This document shows, in pieces, positions 34,439 through 47,231 of a stretch of 64,000 bases of DNA (position 1 is the stretch's first letter; the number at the start of each line of letters is the position of its first letter). The stretch spans positions 1,144,437,007-1,144,501,006 of the forward strand of contig CM062807.1 in NCBI GenBank assembly GCA_031772625.1. The letters are read 5' to 3'. The notes beneath the pieces were generated by a model, which had not been told where the DNA came from, did no database searches, and was given only the letters and a program-made list of their open reading frames with translations. The DNA comes from Pinus tabuliformis. Taxonomy: Eukaryota; Streptophyta; Pinopsida; Pinales; Pinaceae. The translations under genes were made by a program, and so were the position numbers.

Positions 34439-37125
34439 TTAGGAAGCAATGGTCCCCATTGCGTTGAGTTCCTCCATGAGATGAGGAAACTTTTGCTGAA
34501 CTTGTTCCCTGCTGAGCCACTTGCCCTGCTGAAGGAGTTGGCCTGCTTTGACAACTCGATACAGTTGGATATTATGTTGGCGAGTGTTCTTGATCTGTGT
34601 GTCCATGATCCGATCAGTTGCAGCTTGTTCCATGCAATCTGGATTTAATTATGTGGGTTTGAGCTGTTCTGCAATGTCGGATGTGTCTAGCAATGGTGGA
34701 AAGTATGGCCGAAGGCGGTCCACATTGAACACTGGGTGCAGGCCAAGGAATGGGGGAATGCTGAGCTCAAATGCATTGTCTCCCATAGCCTTAGTAATGG
34801 TGTAAGGACCATATCGAAGTGGTCTCAATTTCCGATAGGCTCCAGTAAGGCGTTCCTTTTGCAAATGCAACCAGACTTTGTCGCCCACCTGAAACTTGTG
34901 TGGCACCCGGTGTTGATCATGTCGCTGCTTGTACTTGGCATTTGATTTCTCAAGAATGTCATGGACCTGCTGGCGAATATGTTGGATGCGCTCAATGAAG
35001 CTGGTGGCCTTATCTGTTTCGGACTGGACATGAGCTGAATTTATGTGAGTAGCTGCAAGTGGCATGGCCACATCAATGGGGCATAGTGGCTTGAATCCCA
35101 AACCCACCTGAAAAGGGCTATGGCCAGTGGAGCTGTGAAGAGCTCGGTTGTAGCTGTGCTGAACATAGGGGAGGCTCTCGTCCCATGTGCGTGGATGCTT
35201 TGAGTTATACATGCGCAGAATGTGCACAATCATCCTATTGACAACCTCTGTCTGGCCATCAGTTTGAGGATGGAAGGCTGTGGACTTCGTGAGTTTGGTG
35301 TCCAGCATTGACCAGAGACTGGACCAAAATGTGCTGAAAAACCGACTGTCCCGATCTGAGATGATAGACTGTGGGATCCCAAAGTGCACCCACACTCGTT
35401 CAAAGAAGAGTTTAGCAATGGCTTCTGCTGTGATATTCTTCTTGCAGGCATCCATAATGGCCATCTTCGAGAACCTGTCGACGACCACAAAAACACAGTC
35501 ATTTCCATGCTTAGTGGAAGGAAGGCCTGACATGTAATCCATGGAGATGGATTCCCAAGGTCGACTAGGGGTAGGCAACGGGGTATAGAGGTCGTGCTTC
35601 TTAATGGTCGGTTTGGCAATGGCACAGGCAGTACATGATCTGATGTACTTCCCAACATCCTGTCGAAGATTCGGCCAATAGAAATAATTTTGCAGTACTG
35701 CCACTGTTTTCTCGACCCCGAAATGCCTAGCAGCCCGACTGTAGTGTGCTTCCCAAATCATCTTGGCACGCTCGCTTGAAGGAACACAAAGGTGACCCAG
35801 GTGGCATAACAGGGCATCCTGGAGGTGAAAATCTGGAACATGCCGACCCTCCAAGAGTGTCTGGTATGTGTGGCCGAATTCTGGGTCGCTTTTGTAGAGA
35901 AGTGGCCAATCAGAAGTCTCGTGCCCACAAGAGTTGAGCACGGTGGTTCCATGATCGGTGGTCGACTGAGGCAATCTGCAACATTATTGGTGCTGCCCTT
36001 CTTATACTTGATATTCAAGTGGAACTGTTGCAGGTATGTAGACCACTTCTGATGGCGATCATTCTGCAATTTCCCTTGGGTCTGTATGAACTGCAAGGGT
36101 CGGTGGTCTGTGTGGATGACCGTTTCCTTCCCCAAAATGTAATGCTTCCATTGTCGGCAGGCCTGTACAATGGAATACATCTCTTTATCATAAGTGGGGT
36201 ACTTCCGGACTGTGTCTGAAAGTGTTTCACTGTGATATGCCACTGGATGTCCATGTTGAGTAAGGACTGCCCCAATAGCATAGTCAGAGGCATCTGTCTC
36301 GACCTCAAATGGTTGTTGTAAATCTGGTAACGCGAGCACTGGTGCCGTGCAGAGGCGATCCTTCAACTCCATGAATGCCTTCTGTTGAGATTCAGACCAA
36401 AAGAATTTTTCTTTCGCCCCTCCCTTGGTGACTTGACTCAAGGGCCAAGTAATATGAGAAAACCCCAACACGAACCTGCGGTAGAAGTTGGCAAGACCTA
36501 GAAAGCTGCGGAGCTCTGTTAGAGTGGTTGGAGATGGCCAATCCCGAATGACTTGGATCTTGGCTGGATCGACATGCACCCCCTTTTCATCAATGATGTA
36601 TCCCAGATACTGAACCTGGATCATGCCAAAAGTGCATTTCTCCAAATTGGCACATAGCTTGTGTTGCCGCAGTGTTTGGAGAACCTGATGGATGTGGTGG
36701 AGGTGCTCTTCCCAACTCTGGCTGAAGATCAGAATGTCATCCAAGTATACTACTACAAAGGAGTTGGTGAATGGCCGCAAGATGTCATCCATTAGCCTCA
36801 TTAAGGTTGCAGGAGCATTCGTCAATCCGAAAGGCATAACCAACCATTCGAAAAGGCCCTCCTTGGATTTGAAGGCAGTCTTCCACACATCAGAGGGTTC
36901 GATTGGTACCTGGTGATATCCTGACTTCAGATCGATCTTGCTGAAATATTTCGCCCCTTTTAGTTGGTCCAGGAGGTCATCAATCCGCGGGATCGGGTAC
37001 CTGTTACGGAAAGTGATCTTGTTCAGCGCTCGATAGTCAATACAGAGTCTCCACGTCCCATCCTTCTTTTGTACCAACACAATCGGGCTCCCACAAGGCG
37101 ATGAACTCGGACGGATGTGACCTTT
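34439..37125 (-). pseudogene. Unit D pol: RT, RNase H, integrase
   Basis: RT and RNase H are open from 37080 to ~35947 ([11 protein letters not shown] to the DCLSRPP end, YLDD intact). A 5-bp deletion at ~35,947 shifts the frame, and integrase is then open to 34649 (441 codons, including both core Asp blocks and DGQTEVVN). A TAA at 34649 replaces a Lys codon. The last 64 codons, the chromodomain-like tail, are open to TAA 34439. With a TAG at 37126 before RT, this unit needs three repairs to be whole, fewer than A or E. Confidence 0.9.
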
Positions 37126-38918
37126 CTACTGGAGCTCCTGAATCTGCTTCTTGATTTCATTGTTCTCCAGAACGGAGCGCCGATAAATTGGTCCATTGGG
37201 TAGCGGCGCACCTAGGGTTAGATCGATGGAGTGCTTGACCTGACAGTGCAGAGGAACCCCTGCAGGGGAGGTGAAGATGTCCTCGTACTCCTCCACAACC
37301 TTGTCAATCTGTAGTTGTCGTGCAGAGGGACCCCGTCTGGAGGCCGCGGCCACTGTCTTCTTCTTTCCTTGAGGGCGTATCATCAGGAAAACAAATTCCC
37401 TGGTTTTGGAAATGATCTTACTGCATTGTTTTGCAGTAATCAAAGAGATGGCGGTAGGTGGTGCTACCTCTGGTATCCTGTACAACTTATTTCCCAATGT
37501 AATAATAACAGCACGGGGCCTTGATTCATACACAGCATGTCGCTTCCACAAGTATGGTTGTCCTAATAATACATCACAAACTTCAAGGGGAGCAATGTCA
37601 CACAATAACTCATCCGTGAAGGGCTTGATGTTTTATGGAAGGCGACACTGCTGGCTCACGCGAAGATCTTGTTTTTGGTGAAGCCACCCAATGGTGTATG
37701 GTTGTGGATGTGCTGTGGTCGGTAAGCCCAACCGTTTCACGACCTCTGCCGAAATGAGGTTCTTTTGACTCCCGCTATCAACAATGAACTTTATCGGGGA
37801 GCCCTTTACCCACATCTGGAGTGGAAGAGACACTCCTCCTCCTCTGAATCTTCGGGTTCATTTTTCTGGATCTTGGCGGTAGCAACAGTGGCGTTGGGAT
37901 CCGCATCAATGATCTGCTTCCCTTTTTCATTCCCCTTATCGGTTTCTGACTCGGAGTCGGAACATGCATCTGATTCTGAAACCTTTAGCTCAGCCACCAG
38001 TGACTGCTTGGCCCGACACTCACTTGTGTTGTGAGTGGAGCTCTTATGGAACTCACACCATTTTCCTGTGTCCTTTTTCGGCTTCACGGCGCTGTTCTTT
38101 GCTTGCAGCTTCGGACGGTTTTCTTGGGTTGTCCCACCTTGGCTTTGTCCTTTGTTCTGTGGTTTAGGGTCACCTTTCCCCTGCTTTGGATTCGCAGATC
38201 CAAAGTCTCGCTTCTTTTGTTTAAACTTTTGCTCAACTTTGACGGCATATCGGTATGCTGCGCCGAGCGAGGAGATGTTCAGGAATTGTATTTCTTCCTG
38301 GATGTACTTGTGCAGGCAGCCACGGTATTTGAGTATCAAATGTTGCTCTGAATCCTTGATACCCAAGTTTGTGCGAAGGGTATGCAAAAGATTAGTGAAC
38401 TCTGGCACGTCTTGGTCCCTTCCCTGCCGTAGCATGGTCCACTTTATGTATTCATCCTCATAGCTTCTGACAGGGTAGTACTGCTCCTTGATGGCATCCC
38501 GGAATGAATTCCAGGTGGGTGCGGCTGAAAATAGTGAGCCAGTACTTTCATCCTTCTGCTCGCAGTAGGTTTCCCACCAGTCCTTGACGTGGGGGGCTGC
38601 TTTGAGAAGAGCGAAAACAATCTTTTCCCGACTTGAAAATTCATGAACAGAAAAATAACCCTCTGGAATATTTAACTATTTATCTACGGCATCTGCATCT
38701 ATCTGACCCTCAAATATGGGGATTTCAAAATTAACTTGTACCTTAAAGGGCGTGGCGTTTCCAGAGTAGCTGCTCGAAGCCAATGCGTCGCTTTTGGGTA
38801 GCCGCTGAAGGATCTGGGCAAAGCTGTCCATCATCACGTTCCGTTGTCGCTCGAGGGCTTCTTCGAGCAAGATTTTGATGGGTTCTCCTGCCCCCTCGTC
38901 TTTCTTCTCATCCGCCAT
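37126..38918 (-). pseudogene. Unit D gag-protease
   Basis: Starts at ATG 38918. A TAG near 38,676 replaces Trp in DKWLNLL. The gag core is then open to a one-base deletion near 37,818, identical in kind and place to that of unit B. The protease DSGSQ block is readable, then TAA at 37633 replaces Tyr. Zinc knuckle and acidic linker intact. The shared deletion suggests B and D exchanged sequence or share a parent. Confidence 0.86.
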
Positions 38919-39043
38919 GGGAGGTCGTCGGGATTTGCAACGCTAGTCTTGCAAAGTTTCAACCAGCTCAAATCCTAACTCCTTATATCCCGACCTTGTT
39001 GGGGACATGCAAAGAAAAACAGAGAAAAAGCAGACCGCTCTGA

Positions 39044-39590
39044 TCATTTCATTAATGGAAAATACTGAAATATGCTTACAACCAAAAATGGAAATAAACC
39101 AGCTAGGGCAATGGTTGCTTATCTCTGAGAAGAGATGTGGTGGCTGCATGCCTCTGAATTGTGTTACGATGAGGCTCAAAGGCCTATTTATTTTTGAGAA
39201 ACAATGGAAAACCCTTAACATTCCAAAACCTAACCCTAGGAGATGAAACGCCAAACTGTGGGCCCCATTTGGGTAAATTGGTACATCAACTTCTCGGGGT
39301 CGTAACTTTGGCATACGATCTCCGTTTGACGCATACAATAGCTCGTTAGAAAGATCTATCCAAGCACTACGACTCCGGGAAGGGAAACATCAGTCCATAG
39401 ACCCATGTTGCTGCCAGATTTCCCAAAAAACGTCGTTTAGGGCATCAAAATGGCTCCAGAAGTTCAGGACCCGAAAAACTGCTAAAAATAGTAAGTTGTG
39501 CTACAATTAAGGAAACTGAAAATGCTGAGAGAAACAATGGTGGGGGTCTAGGTGGACTTGGCAGGTGGCCACCAATATCCACCTGGATCA
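39044..39590 (-). repeat. LTR6, truncated (units D and E)
   Basis: 547 bp. The terminal ~75 bp (U5 end on the minus strand) and part of the adjacent primer site are deleted. The plus strand runs from GACCGCTCTGAT straight into CATTTCATTAATGG. Unit D therefore has no complete primer site. Confidence 0.9.
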
Positions 39591-39601
39591 TTCCTCCCCC
39601 C

Positions 39602-42289
39602 TTAGGAAGCAATGGTCCCCATTGCATTGAGTTCCTCCATGAGATGAGGAAACTTTTGCTGAACTTGTTCCCTGCTGAGCCACTTGCCCTGCTGAAGGAG
39701 TTGGCCTACTTTGACAACTCGATACAGTTGGATATTCTATTGGTGAGTGTTCTTGATCTGTGTGTCCATGATCCGATCAGTTGCATCTTGTTCCATTGAA
39801 TCTGGATTTAATTCTGTGGGTTTGAGCTGTTCTGCAATGTCGGATGTGTCTAGCAATGGTGGAAAGTATGGCCGAAGGCGGTCCACATTGACCACTGGGT
39901 GCAGGCCAAGGAATGGGGGAATGTTGAGCTCAAATGCATTGTCTCCCATAGCCTTAGTAATGGTGTAAGGACCATATCGGAGTGGTCTCAATTTCCGATA
40001 GGCTCCATTAAGGCGTTCCTTTTGCAAATGCAACCAGACTTTGTCGCCGACCTGAAACTTGTGTGGCACCCGGTGTTGATCATGTCACTGCTTGTACTTG
40101 GCATTTGATTTCTCAAGAATGTCATGGAACTGCTGGCGAATATGTTGGATGCGCTCAATGAAGCTGGTGGCCTTAGCTATTTCGGACTGGACATGAGCTG
40201 AATTTATGTGAGTAGCTGCAAGTGGCATGGCCACATCAATGGGGCATAGTGGCTCGAATCCCAAACCCACCTGAAAAGGGCTATGGCCAGTGGAGCTGTG
40301 AAGAGGTCAGTTGTAGCTATGCTGAACATAGGGGAGGCTCTCGTCCCATGTGCGTGGATGCTTTGAGTTATACATGCGCAGAATGTGCACAATCATCCTA
40401 TTGACAACCTCTATCTGGCCATCAGTTTGAGGATGGAAGGCTGTGGACTTCGTGAGTTTGGTGTCCAGTATTGACCAGAGACTAGACCAAAATCTGCTGA
40501 GAAACTGACTGTCCCGATCTGAGATGATAGACTGTGGGATCCCAAAGTGCACCCACACTCGTTCAAAGAAGAGTTTCGCAGTGGCTTCTGCTATGATATT
40601 CTTCTTGCAGGCCGCCATAATGGCCATCTTCAAGAACCTGTCGACGACCACAAAAGCACAGTCATTTCCATGCTTAGTGGAAGGAAGGCCTGACATGTAA
40701 TCCATGGAGATGGATTCCCAAGGTCGAATAGGGGTAGGCAACGGGGTATAGAGGCCATGCTTCTTAATGGTTGGTTTGGCAATGGCACATGTAGTACATG
40801 ATCTGATGTACTTCCCAACATCCTGTCGAAGATTCGGCCAATAGAAATAATTTTGCAGTACTGCCACTGTTTTCTCGACCCCGAAATGCCCAGCAGCCCG
40901 ACTGTAGTGTGCTTCCCAAATCATCTTGGCACGCTCACTTGCAGGAACACAAAGGTCACCCAGGTGGCATAACAGGGCATCCTGGAGGTGAAAATCTGGA
41001 ACATGTCGACCCTCCAAGAGTGTCTGGTATGTGTGGCCGAATTCTGGGTCGCTTTTGTAGAGAAGTGGCCAATCAGAAGTCTCGTGCCCACAAGAGTTGA
41101 GCACGGTGGTTAACGCCATGTTCGGTGGTAGACTAAGGCAGTCTGCAACATTATTGGTGCTGCCCTTCTTATACTTGATATTCAAGTGGAACTGTTGCAG
41201 GTATGTAGACCACTTTTCATGGCGATCATTCTGCAATTTCCCTTGGGTCTGTATGAACTGCAGGGGTCGATGGTATGTGTGGATGACCGTTTCCTTCCCC
41301 AAAATGTAATGCTTCCATTGTCGGCAGGCCTGTACAATGGAATACATCTCTTTATCATAAGTTGGGTACTTCCGAACTGTGTCTGAAAGTGTTTCACTGT
41401 AATGTGCCACTGGATGTCCATTTTGAGTAAGGATTGCCCTAATAGCATAGTCAGAGGCATCTGTCTCGACCTCAAATGGTTGTAAATCTGGTAACACGAG
41501 CACTGGTTCCATGCAGAGGTGATCCTTCAACTCCATGAAAGCCTTCTGTTGAGATTCAGACCAAAAGAATTTTTCTTTCGCTCCTCCCTTGGTGACTTGA
41601 CTCAAGGGCCAAGAAATATGAGAAGACCCCAACACGAACCTGCGGTAGAAGTTGGCAAGACCTAGAAAGTTGCGGAGCTCTGTTAGAGTGGTTAGAGATG
41701 GCCATTCTCAAATGACTTGGATCTTGGCTGGATCGACATGCACCCCATGTTCATCAATGATGTATCCCAGATACTGAACCTAGGTCATGCCAAAAGTGCA
41801 TTTCTCCAAATTGGCACATAGCTTGTGTTGCCGCAGTGTTTGGAGAACCTGACGGATGTGGTGGAGGTTCTCTTCCCAACTCTGGCTGAAGATCAGAATG
41901 TCATCCAAGTATACTACTACAAAGGAGATGGTGAATGGCCGCAAGATGTCATCCATTAGCCTCATGAAGGTTGCAGGAGCATTCGTCAATCCGAAAGGCA
42001 TAACCAACCATTCGAAAAGGCCCTCCTTGGATTTGAAGGCAGTCTTCCACACATCAGAGGGTTAGATTGGTACCTGGTGATATCCTGACTTCAGATCGAT
42101 CTTGCTGAAATATTTCGCCCCTTTTAGTTGGTCCAGGAGGTCATCAATCAGCGAGATTGGGTACCTATTACAGACAATGATCTTGTTCAGCGCTCGATAG
42201 TCAATACAGAGTCTCCACGTCCCGTCCTTCTTCTGTACCAACACGATCGGGCTCCCACAAGGCGATGAACTTGGACGGATGTGACCTTT
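39602..42289 (-). pseudogene. Unit E pol: most decayed
   Basis: RT start 42244-42062, then a stop, 42052-41780, TAG at 41780 (same codon as unit A), a TGA near 41,708, then a 442-codon block (41635-40307) with the RNase H and integrase zinc finger and core. TGA at 40307 and 40085 each replace Arg codons, and TAG at 39737 is shared with A2 and C. The tail is open to TAA 39602. Apart from one 3-bp deletion in RNase H almost all damage is by substitution, mostly C-to-T, and not by indels. Confidence 0.9.
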
Positions 42290-43615
42290 CTACAGGAGCT
42301 CCTAAATCTGCCTCTTGATTTCATTGTTCTCCAGAATGGAGCACCGATAAATTGGTCCATTGGGTAGCGGCGCACCTGGGGTCAGATCGATGGAGTGCTT
42401 GACCTGACAGTGCATAGGAACCTCTACAGGGGAGGTGAAGATGTCCTCGTACTCCTCCACAACCTTGTCCATCTGTAGTTGTCATGCAGAGGGACCCCGT
42501 CTGGAGGCCGTGGCCACCGTCTTCTTCTTTCCTTCAGGGCGTATCATCAGGAAAACAAATTTCCTGGTTTTGGAAATGATCTTACTGCATTGTTTTGCAG
42601 TAATCAAAGAGATGGTTGTAGGTGGTGCTACCTCTGGTATCCTGTACAACTTATTTCCCAATGTAATAATAACAGCACGAGGTCTTGATTCATACACAGC
42701 ATGTCGCTTCCACAAGTATGGTTGTCCTAATAATACATCACAAACTTCAAGGGGAGCAATGTCACACAATACCTCATCCGTGAAGGGCTTGATGTTGTAT
42801 GGAAGGCGACACTGCTGGCTCACGCGAAGATCTCGTCCTTGGTGAAGCCACCCAATGGTGTATGGTTGTGGATGTGCTGTGGTCAGTAAGCCCAACCGCT
42901 TCACGAACTCTGCCAAAATGAGGTTCTTTTGACTCCCGCTATCAACAATGAATTGTATCGGGGAGCCCTTTACCCACATCTGGGAGTGGAAGAGATGCTC
43001 CTCCTCCTCTGGATCTTCGGGTTCATTTTTCTGGATCTTGGCAGTAGCAACAGTGGCGTTGGGATCCGCATCAATGATCTGCTTCCCTTTTTCATTCCCC
43101 TTATCGGTTTCTGACTCAGAGTCGGAACATGCATCTGATTCTGAAACCTTTAGCTCAGCCACCAGTGACTGCTTGGCCCGACACTCACTTGTGTTGTGAG
43201 TGGAGCTCTTATGGAACTCACACCATTTTCCCGTGTCCTTTTTCGGCTTCGTGGCGCTGTGCTTTGCTTGCAGCTTCAGCGGGTTGTCTTGGGATGTCCC
43301 ACCTTGGCTTTGTCCTTTTTTCTGTGGTTTAGGGGCACCTTTCCCCTACTTTGGATTCGCAGATCCAAAGTATCGCTTCTTTTGTTTAAACTTTCTCTCG
43401 ACCTTGACGACATATCGGTATGCTGCGCCGAGTGTAGAGATGCTCAGGAATTGTATTTCTTTCTAGATGTACTTGTGCAGGCAGCCACGGTATTTGAGTA
43501 TCAAATGTTGCTCCGAATCCTTGATACCCAACTTTATGCGAAGGGTGTGGAAAAGATTGGTGAACTCCGGCACGTCTTGGTCCCTTCCCTGTCGTAGCGT
43601 GGTCCACTTTATGTA
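42290..43615 (-). pseudogene. Unit E gag-protease, 3' part (split by nested element)
   Basis: Runs from the nested insertion point (gag residues around [10 protein letters not shown]) to the protease-RT joint. TAG at 43463, 43346 and 42302 and TGA at 42482 interrupt it; each is Gln or Arg in sister copies. 43162-42482 is open and includes the acidic linker and DSGSQ protease. The 5' part is at 51543-51999. Confidence 0.88.
43611..43615. repeat. Target site duplication, left (ATGTA)
   Basis: ATGTA here and at 51538-51542 flank the nested element. Joining them restores TTTATGTATTCATCC, as seen in units A-D. Confidence 0.95.
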
Positions 43616-44660
43616 TGTTGTGGGGGAAAGTATCCAACTCGGAATGACCCTAACCCACTCTATGGGTGACAGTTCCTTAGCAACAGCTGAAAGCAAAGCT
43701 ATCTAAAGTTACTTCTTTATGACATGCAAGAGATAAAAGGAAGAGATCCACTTACCGATGTCTTGCGCAAATGGTCGATCCAATCTCCTCTATTTGCCGC
43801 TTGCTCCCAGCTCCAAGTCTTTTCACGGGCCCAGCTACACGAGATCCTGCAAACAAGACAAAGAAAGGAAACTACAAGAGGCATGCATTCATAACTGATT
43901 CAAGGATTAGCATAAATCAAATACGCAAGTAAGACAATACACCATTGAAACACATGCGAATAGAAGAACCTCAAATGCTTTATTAATATATGGAAGTAAG
44001 GTTCAGGCGGTGATACAACCATGAAAGGTCTAATCCAGCATCACCTTCCCGACGGAGAGAAATCTCTTCTTCACCTCCCTCAAGCAATCACCCAATGCTC
44101 ACAACTGTAAACCAATAGCAATTCTTCGCGCTAAATTCCGCCCTCAGATCCCATGGGATGAGACCCTTATATAGAGTTTTGGAGTGAAGATAAGTCAGCT
44201 TGATGTGTGACTTTTTGTCCTCTTCAACTCCAGTTGTTCTTCAGTCCTTCACTCGGAGTTTCTACCTTCCACTTGGAGTTTTAGAAGCTCTTAACTCATC
44301 ATTAGGCGAATCTTCTGATCCAAGTGTCATTTTGGAAGCTTCCTAGGCACTGGCACATTGAGAAACGATTCCTCCACATGTCAAAGTACGCCCAGCGCAG
44401 GTAGCCTTTGTTGCACTTGCTATGCAGCGCAGGTACACCACAGAGCTTTTGACTTTCAGCGTAGATGCCTAGTGGAGTAGCTACTTTGATCCAAAATTGA
44501 CCTGTTTTTGAGTGTTTTTCAGTGGAGAACTGATTTGCAGTGCTGTGGTTTGCTGACCTTGTTCCTCTAAGGGTAAGAACAACATGTTTAGGGACTTTGG
44601 ATCCCTTAGATTATTGACATTTCATGCTCTATGCTGTAAGGCACAAAAATGTCTATAACA
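43616..44660 (-). repeat. 3' LTR of nested Tat-like element
   Basis: 1045 bp. On the minus strand it starts TGTTATAGAC and ends CCCCCACAACA. Carries two GCGCAGGTA words (~44,394 and ~44,424) and a minus-strand TATATAAGG near 44,166-44,174. Confidence 0.93.
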
Positions 44661-45780
44661 GTTGCCCCCTAAAGTATGAGGTCGTTTATCGGGTGAAATG
44701 CTTTATTAGGAGGATCCGAAGTTCATTCAATCATCGGGAGGTGACCTGTAACAAAATACAATACAATACATTATCTTTTCATACTTTCTTTTCATGATCT
44801 AGCTGGTGCGGGCATTTCCCATGCTCAGCTTTATAAATACATTTGATGTACATAAACAGACGATCGTCTGATAATAGACTGATAATTCTCTGCTTTTAAT
44901 TATCATCCTTTTAGTAGGATGATCATCTGCTGCACATGTCTATGTTTTTATCTCCGGAATATATATCGCAGCCCGGATGGATGAAACTAGATCCGGGGTC
45001 TTCAAACTTGTCCGATCTTCACTCTAGTACAAGTCGATCCATGTGTGAATTTCTTGAAGTCGAACATGGAAAGACATCGCTTGATTACCAGTCAATAATG
45101 TAAACTGTTAACAAGCGCGAGAGGAATCACCGATAATGATGATGACCCTCAAGGTACTGCAGCACAATTCACGTGGTGTGAATATATGATCTAACGTCGA
45201 ACACCACACAAAGTCTCCTGGTCGAAGGTCATTAATGTATACCTATCGCCGGGAGTGAGAAACTTGCCATTGAGGCATGCAAGCTTCAAAGCACTGAGGG
45301 GGTGTTCCTAGACCAACTTCTTGGATAATGAGCTGATGTCGACAAGAAGTGATCAGTCAAAGGAGGGCCTTAATGAATCCCACATCAGTGACATGGAATG
45401 GAGCTAGTGATGATGGTGAAAACGATCTGTGAAATATGATTCAGGGTGGCGGTCATGGAAGGATGAAAAATGATGTACGGTAGTGGATGGGACCCGGTTG
45501 ACACTTTCTGAATGACATCTCTTGAACATATAACTACACTGATGTGATGGATCGGTAGCATTACTCCATGTATGGATGGTATGGCGAGACCATGGTGAAG
45601 GGACCGGTGAATGATAATAACCCAACCCAATATTTACGGGGGCAAAAGTGTCATGTTCAAGAGCGACTTGCTACCATTAAGCTTTGAGGTTCTCCCAATT
45701 TTTCCCCAGTCATTTCTGACCAGTACCTCTTTATTTTTGTCAAGCTTGAGGAGGATAACATATGCTTGTTCTATAACCTG
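44661..45780. other. Noncoding 3' region of nested element, part 1
   Basis: No protein-like frame. It is less regular than the hairpin-rich stretch that follows. Nothing further recognised. Confidence 0.55.
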
Positions 45781-45793
45781 CCCTTCGGGCAAG

Positions 45794-46670
45794 CCCATCG
45801 CTATGTTTTAACGAGCCTAGCGATAGGGAAACTCATTCTCGTCTAAAGACAAGTTTGTCGTTGTCTAATATTTTTAACGAGCCCAGCGACAAAGACAACT
45901 CGGTCCTTTTCATTTTTAGAGAGTCTGAAAAGTGTACATAAAGTAGACTCCAGGGGTCCTTTTTCGTCATCTAATCCCTTAAGTCCAAAAAAGTATAAAA
46001 CAATACAGAAGGGATGAATGTTCGATATCTTTATCGAGCTGAACTAGACAAGCGCTCGATCTTTTTGTGCAATAATCCCTCAGGTCCAAAAAGATTAAAA
46101 TCTAGAGGAGGGATAGCTCTTCCGGTCATTTTAACGAGCTGGAAGGCCAAAACTCGGCAAACTTTTCATTTTTTACGAGTCAGTGAAAAGAGCTCAAAGA
46201 ATACTCGTATTTTGAGGAACGAGTGATAAACAGGGATAGCAGTAGATTCCAGGTACAGGTTGGAATTTTCCAATCACGGCAGTATTACAAGGATGGCTAG
46301 GTGGGATCACTCTTCGCAGCTGTTCCTCAAAATAGGTAAACAATCAAGTGGATGTGAATGATCGGCCAAATGAAAAGTGGAGGTGACGGTGCACAAACAC
46401 GACCAAGGCTTTTATGGCTGATGAATTTACGGTCTCAAATGGTTATTTACCGGTTCATTTTTTCTGGACGAGCTTGAACTCTGGGGGAAGCTTGCTCACA
46501 TGCTTATGTTTATTTTTTAACGAGCATGAATTTCCGCATTAAAACTGCTCGGATCTTGCGTTTATTTTTTAACGAGCATGAACTTTGCCAAAACTGCTCG
46601 TTTTTACCAGTCATAAAGTAGTAAGGTCTCATGGAAGATCGCTATTTTTTTTAAAGAGCTTCATCTCCCT
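45794..46670. repeat. Series of small hairpins with a shared TTAACGAG-type loop
   Basis: At least six hairpins have different stems but a similar loop, T-run + (T)AACGAGC or TACGAGTC. Stems: 45797-45803/45818-45824 (ATCGCTA), 45854-45860/45887-45893 (TTTGTCG), 45906-45912/45926-45932 (CTTTTCA), 46119-46123/46141-46145 (CTTCC), 46162-46168/46184-46190 (CTTTTCA), 46499-46504/46523-46528 (CATGCT). 46547-46551/46573-46577 (GCTCG) encloses the same word. Three more lie at 48,870-48,995. On the element's sense (minus) strand the loop reads GCTCGTTAAAA. Not a described feature of such elements as far as I know. Confidence 0.6.
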
Positions 46671-47231
46671 ACGTATTGCTCCATATCCTCTCTTTATGCA
46701 AGCTGGGTATCGGCCTATCCTACGGGTTAGAGGGGTTAGTCCTACCTAAAACTAAAAGCCGCCCGTGCTTGCATTCCAAGAGGTTTGCATGCCCCCAGGT
46801 GTAAGTCTAATTTCAAGGCTGCCCCTACTTTTCCATTAAAAACCTTTGTTTTCAACATGTGAGGCTTACCTCTTTCAGGTTACCCAAAGATTGTTCTGCT
46901 AATTCTTTCAAACAGAAGCTTTCTTCGGCGACGGTGAATGATGTTTCTCCGCCACACACTTAACTTTGACAAAAGAATCTTTTTCCAGAACAACCCCATT
47001 CCTAACTGCCCCTTCTTCCGCATGAGAGCTCTTGCCGGCTCTTCTATTTTACGAAGAAGAAGGAGGGGACGGGGTACGGACTAGTCATATTCTCCCGCGG
47101 AAATTCTACTTTACACCCAAGGTTTCTTCTGCCTCCAGAGCAGACCAAGATGCATGCCCCCTAGGTTCCGGCCCTACTTTCCCGAATCATTCGCACTCAT
47201 CAGGAAGAAGAACCGGAGGTAGAGACCTTTC
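46671..47231. other. Noncoding stretch 3' of the gag/protease frame
   Basis: Contains several copies of CCCCTA/GCCCC-rich words (e.g. TTGCATGCCCCC) but no convincing frame on the element's strand. Confidence 0.5.
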
